Positions 5,907 through 8,547 of a stretch of 8,547 nt of DNA are shown piece by piece. The DNA is from Klebsiella pneumoniae (GTDB lineage Bacteria > Pseudomonadota > Gammaproteobacteria > Ga0077536), in the NCBI GenBank assembly GCA_945873015.1, contig CAMCBY010000148.1, positions 1 to 8,547 of the forward strand. The letters run 5' to 3'. A model generated the notes under the pieces. That model did not search any database. It was not told where the DNA came from and saw nothing but the letters and a program-made list of their open reading frames with translations. Made by a program: the position numbers and the translations under genes. Numbering within the stretch: position 1 is the first letter of the stretch; each line of letters opens with the position of its first letter.

Positions 5907-7852
5907 AACCCGTCCTGCTCGTTCTAGGGCTGCTGTTTATGCTCGGTGTGGCCCGCGCCGATGCACCGCGCCACGCAGTGGTGCTGGGTGTTGATGGACT
6001 TGACCCGGTGATGACGCGCGAACTTACCGAGCGCGGCCTGCTGCCCAATATCAAACGTGTGATGAGCAGCGGCGGTTTTATGCCGCTTGCTACCGCGAAT
6101 CCGCCGCAGAGTCCGGTGGCGTGGTCGAACTTCATCACCGGCATGGACCCGGGCGGGCATGGCCTGTTCGATTTTCTCGCCATGGATCGCAAGACCATGC
6201 TGCCCTATCTGTCCTCATCACGCGTCGCGCCGGCCACCCGCGCGCCGCTTGCGGTCGGCGACTGGCGTGTGCCGTTGTCGGTCGAACAGCCGCTGTTGTT
6301 GCGCGATGGCACGGCGTTCTGGCAAGTGCTGGAAGAGGTCGGTGTCGCAACCACCTTGTTTCAGATCCCGGCCAATTACCCGCCGGTGGAAAGCGGCGGG
6401 CGTGCTATTTCCGGCATGGGCACGCCCGATCTGCGCGGCACACCCGGCACCTTCACCTTTTTCACCAATGCCGCCGAGACCCGCTCGCAGGAAGTATCGG
6501 GCGGGCTCATCCGTCGCGTCGCGCTGCGTAACGGCGTGGTCAAAGCACGTCTCGAAGGCCCGCCCAACGCGTTTCGCGCCGACGCGCCCTACAGCAGTGT
6601 CGATTTCGAGGTGTTTGTTGATGCTGAACATCCGGTCGCGATGGTCAGCATCGGCGGCCACGAGGTGATGCTCGCAGTCGGCGCCTGGAGTGACTGGGTG
6701 CAAGTGGAATTTTCGCTGGTGCCGGGTATGGTCAAAGTGCCGGGCATGGTGCGCTTCTATCTCAAAAGCACTGACCCCGAATTCGCGCTGTTCGCCTCAC
6801 CGGTCAACATCGACCCGCGCGCGCCGGCCCAGACCATCGCCACGCCGGATGATTACGCGCAGGAACTGGCGGCTGCAGTCGGTCCGTTCTATACCCAGGA
6901 AATGCCCGAGAACAGCAAGGCTTTGCAGAACCATGTGCTGACGCCGCGCGAGTTTGTGCAGCAGTCGGCACTGGTGCTCGCCGAACGACAGCGCCTGCTC
7001 GAACATGAGCTGAAGCGCTTTCGTGACGGCGAGGGCAAGCGTCTGCTGTTTTTCTACATTGGCAGTATCGATCAGCGCCACCACATGCTGTATCGCGAAG
7101 CGGACCCCACTCATGTCAATCACGATGCCGATACGCCAGCCGATCTGCAGAGCGCCATGCAGGACACCTATGTCGAAATCGACCGTATGGTGGGCAAGGT
7201 GCTGGCGGCGGTCGACGACGACACCTTGTTCATGATCATGTCCGACCACGGTTTTGCGCCATTCACACGCCAGGCCCATCTCAATACCTGGCTTGAACAG
7301 CACGGTTATCTCAAACGCCTGGCCGGCACCGCGCGTGAGGACGTGCAGTGGTTGAAAGGCATCGACTGGTCGGCGACGCGCGCCTATGCGATTGGACTCA
7401 ATTCGCTCTACATCAATGTCGCGGGCCGTGAGCGCGATGGCATTGTGCCGGCGGCCGAGAGACAGGCGCTGGCGCGCAAACTGGCCGCCGAACTCGGCGA
7501 ATGGACCGACGGCGAGGCCGGCGCGCGGGTGGTCAGTGCGCCGCGTGTACGCGAAGACATCTATCACGGCCCGCACGTTGAAGACGCGCCGGACGTGATT
7601 GTCGGTTATGCGCGCGGTTACCGTGCGTCGTGGGATACCACCAGCGGCAAACTCGGTGCTGCGCTGGTGGAAGACAATCTCGACGAATGGAGCGGTGACC
7701 ACTGCATGGACCCTGACGCCGTGCCGGGCAGTCTAATCCTCAATCGACCGCTGCTCGGCGAGCAGGCCGACCTGCGCGACCTGCCGGGCAGCCTGCTGCA
7801 ATATTTCGGGGTGGCGGTGCCGACCAGCATGCAGGGGCGTAAAGTGTTCTGA
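5903..7852 (+). CDS. Exported AlkP-superfamily phosphodiesterase/phosphohydrolase (COG3379-like), paralog 2
   Basis: This 649-residue protein is a tandem paralog of the preceding gene. It shares the same motifs in order: GVDGLDP (metal Asp31), SPVAWSNFITG (70-80) with Ser70 at the nucleophile position, SIDQRHHMLYR (Asp390, His394), SDHGF (Asp448, His449), LNTWL, RGYRASWD and WSGDHC (His600). Unlike its partner it has a short ordinary signal peptide (positive MK, hydrophobic 4-16, likely cleavage after ARA at 17-19) and lacks the YVGPGAG region and second helix. Cys601 is its only cysteine, as expected for a periplasmic enzyme. The start ATG lies in the ATGA overlap with the upstream stop and has no clear Shine-Dalgarno sequence, so translation probably depends on coupling. 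Hydrolysis of a phosphodiester or phosphomonoester is expected from the family; the substrate is unknown. It is the last gene of the tightly packed operon. Confidence 0.87.
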   Translation: MKPVLLVLGLLFMLGVARADAPRHAVVLGVDGLDPVMTRELTERGLLPNIKRVMSSGGFMPLATANPPQSPVAWSNFITGMDPGGHGLFDFLAMDRKTMLPYLSSSRVAPATRAPLAVGDWRVPLSVEQPLLLRDGTAFWQVLEEVGVATTLFQIPANYPPVESGGRAISGMGTPDLRGTPGTFTFFTNAAETRSQEVSGGLIRRVALRNGVVKARLEGPPNAFRADAPYSSVDFEVFVDAEHPVAMVSIGGHEVMLAVGAWSDWVQVEFSLVPGMVKVPGMVRFYLKSTDPEFALFASPVNIDPRAPAQTIATPDDYAQELAAAVGPFYTQEMPENSKALQNHVLTPREFVQQSALVLAERQRLLEHELKRFRDGEGKRLLFFYIGSIDQRHHMLYREADPTHVNHDADTPADLQSAMQDTYVEIDRMVGKVLAAVDDDTLFMIMSDHGFAPFTRQAHLNTWLEQHGYLKRLAGTAREDVQWLKGIDWSATRAYAIGLNSLYINVAGRERDGIVPAAERQALARKLAAELGEWTDGEAGARVVSAPRVREDIYHGPHVEDAPDVIVGYARGYRASWDTTSGKLGAALVEDNLDEWSGDHCMDPDAVPGSLILNRPLLGEQADLRDLPGSLLQYFGVAVPTSMQGRKVF

Positions 7853-7866
7853 ATCGTGCGTACGGT

Positions 7867-7896
7867 TTGGCGCGCTGCGGGCGGCGGTGCTAGGCT
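7867..7896 (+). promoter_or_regulatory. Probable extended -10 promoter for the small gene
   Basis: TTGGCG (7867-7872) and TAGGCT (7891-7896) are separated by 18 bases, and the -10 box is preceded by TGC, giving an extended -10 (TGCTAGGCT). Transcription would start near 7903 and give a leader of about 35 bases containing the AGGAA ribosome binding site at 7928-7932. The boxes are imperfect, but spacing, the TG element and position before a gene agree. Confidence 0.45.
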
Positions 7897-7938
7897 CGTG
7901 GCGACTCTTCACTCATTCTCAATCAACAGGAACGCAGC

Positions 7939-8133
7939 GTGTTTGGTCACAAGAAGATCAAGATAGACGAAGGTCTGTGGGACAAGCTCAAGCTCTACGC
8001 CGAGGTCGCCGGCTATACCTCGGCCGACGAATTTGCAGTGCATGTGCTGGAGCAGGCAATCGCCGCCATCGAGTCGGCCGATTCCAATGAAGACATCCAG
8101 GCCAAGTTGCGCGGCCTCGGTTATCTGCGCTGA
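7939..8133 (+). CDS. Small ribbon-helix-helix-like protein with LRGLGY tail
   Basis: The 64-residue protein starts at GTG 7939, supported by AGGAA (7928-7932) six bases upstream. Its predicted layout is a short strand (KIKID, 6-10), a helix (about 11-25), the turn AGYTS, and a second helix (about 28-44), which is the order of a ribbon-helix-helix (CopG/Arc-like) fold. An acidic linker and the tail KLRGLGYLR follow. Such folds usually form DNA-binding dimers, but this one may instead be an interaction module. The tail closely matches the last nine residues of the sulfatase-like protein at 996-3062. I recall similar small proteins (MFGKKK-type starts) near AlkP-family genes in other bacteria, but no established function. 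Probably the first gene of a second transcription unit; the membrane protein follows after 25 bases. Confidence 0.75.
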   Translation: MFGHKKIKIDEGLWDKLKLYAEVAGYTSADEFAVHVLEQAIAAIESADSNEDIQAKLRGLGYLR

Positions 8134-8158
8134 CGCGCTCGCGGCCTGCTGACTCGTC

Positions 8159-8547
8159 ATGTGGAGCACCCTCAATGCCGGCAGTAACTGGCTGACGGCA
8201 TTGCTGCTGGCACCGGTCAAAGGCCTGTCCTGGCCGTGGCAGATGCTGGTGCTGGCATTGCCGGTCACCGCGCTGGCGCTGCTGGTGTTCCGTTTTGCGT
8301 CGAGTCAGGCCGGCATTCGCCGTGCCAAGCGCCTGATCCAGGCCTATCTGCTCGAGATGCGTTTGTTCCGCGACGATCTGCGCGTGGTGGCACGCGCCCA
8401 GGGCCGCGTGTTCCTGCTCAGCCTGCGTTATCTTCTGTTGGCGCTGCCACCGCTGGCGGTCATGTTGTTGCCGATGGTGCTGGTATTGGCGCAGGTCGAA
8501 GCGCGCTTTGCGCATCGTTCCCTTGCGAGTGGCGAAACCGCGATGCT
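8159..8547 (+). CDS. Conserved multi-pass membrane protein of unknown function, N-terminal part (truncated by window edge)
   Basis: The frame is open from ATG 8159 to the window end (129 codons). An in-frame stop at 8150-8152 makes 8159 the first usable start, although no good ribosome binding site precedes it. A hydrophobic helix lies at about 28-46, then a basic amphipathic segment (residues 47-83, including IRRAKRLIQAYLLEMRLFRDDLR), then one or two hydrophobic segments at about 85-114. Positive charge puts the middle segment in the cytoplasm. I recall similar proteins with an EMRLF.DD segment beside small ribbon-helix-helix-like genes and AlkP-family genes, but no function. The order helix, cytoplasmic helical segment, helix pair resembles YidC/Oxa1-type insertases (for example DUF106); that is only a topology resemblance. 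Confidence 0.75.
   Translation, partial: MWSTLNAGSNWLTALLLAPVKGLSWPWQMLVLALPVTALALLVFRFASSQAGIRRAKRLIQAYLLEMRLFRDDLRVVARAQGRVFLLSLRYLLLALPPLAVMLLPMVLVLAQVEARFAHRSLASGETAM

Larger units (their letters stand above)
996..7852 (+). other. Probable four-gene operon: sulfatase-like, sulfotransferase, two AlkP hydrolases
   Basis: All four genes read the same way. The first gap is 40 bases with no terminator-like hairpin, and the next two junctions are 4-base ATGA overlaps. No promoter-like sequence stands out between them. The next gene downstream is set off by 86 bases containing its own probable promoter, so it may be transcribed separately or in addition by read-through. Confidence 0.75.

Noticed and set aside
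7853..7938. Possible rho-independent terminator after the second AlkP gene
   Set aside because: The GC-rich stretch forms no clear stem and loop and is not followed by a T run; a promoter reading fits better.

Overview
The window looks like chromosomal DNA of a GC-rich proteobacterium, probably a gammaproteobacterium. The genes have high GC at third codon positions, Shine-Dalgarno-type starts, tight ATGA start/stop overlaps and a sigma70-like extended -10 promoter. No rRNA, tRNA, insertion sequence, CRISPR array, integrase or phage gene is visible, so the exact lineage cannot be settled from the sequence.

Layout. Bases 1-255 hold the first 85 codons, on the minus strand, of a FOXRED2-like FAD-dependent oxidoreductase. 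It is followed by a long non-coding divergent region (256-995) with a palindrome, an inverted repeat and weak promoter-like boxes. From 996 a compact plus-strand operon runs to 7852: a seven-helix membrane protein with a large sulfatase-fold domain (996-3062), a small sulfotransferase-family protein (3103-3735), and two tandem alkaline-phosphatase-superfamily hydrolases of the type I phosphodiesterase/COG3379 kind (3732-5906 and 5903-7852). The last three genes are joined by two ATGA overlaps. After 86 bases holding a probable promoter comes a 64-residue ribbon-helix-helix-like protein (7939-8133), then the start of a multi-pass membrane protein that runs off the window (8159-8547).

How the genes may work together. 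Three of the four operon genes encode AlkP-fold hydrolases or transferases, and the fourth encodes a PAPS-type transferase. This suggests a pathway that adds and removes sulfate or phosphate esters on an envelope molecule; the substrate cannot be read from the sequence. Topology and cysteine content suggest that the sulfatase-like domain and the second AlkP protein face the periplasm, whereas the first AlkP protein is tethered with its catalytic domain in the cytoplasm. The sulfatase-like protein and the small ribbon-helix-helix-like protein end in nearly the same tail (LRGLGY plus two residues), which ties the small downstream gene to the hydrolase cassette. I regard this cassette as the best candidate here for an undescribed system.
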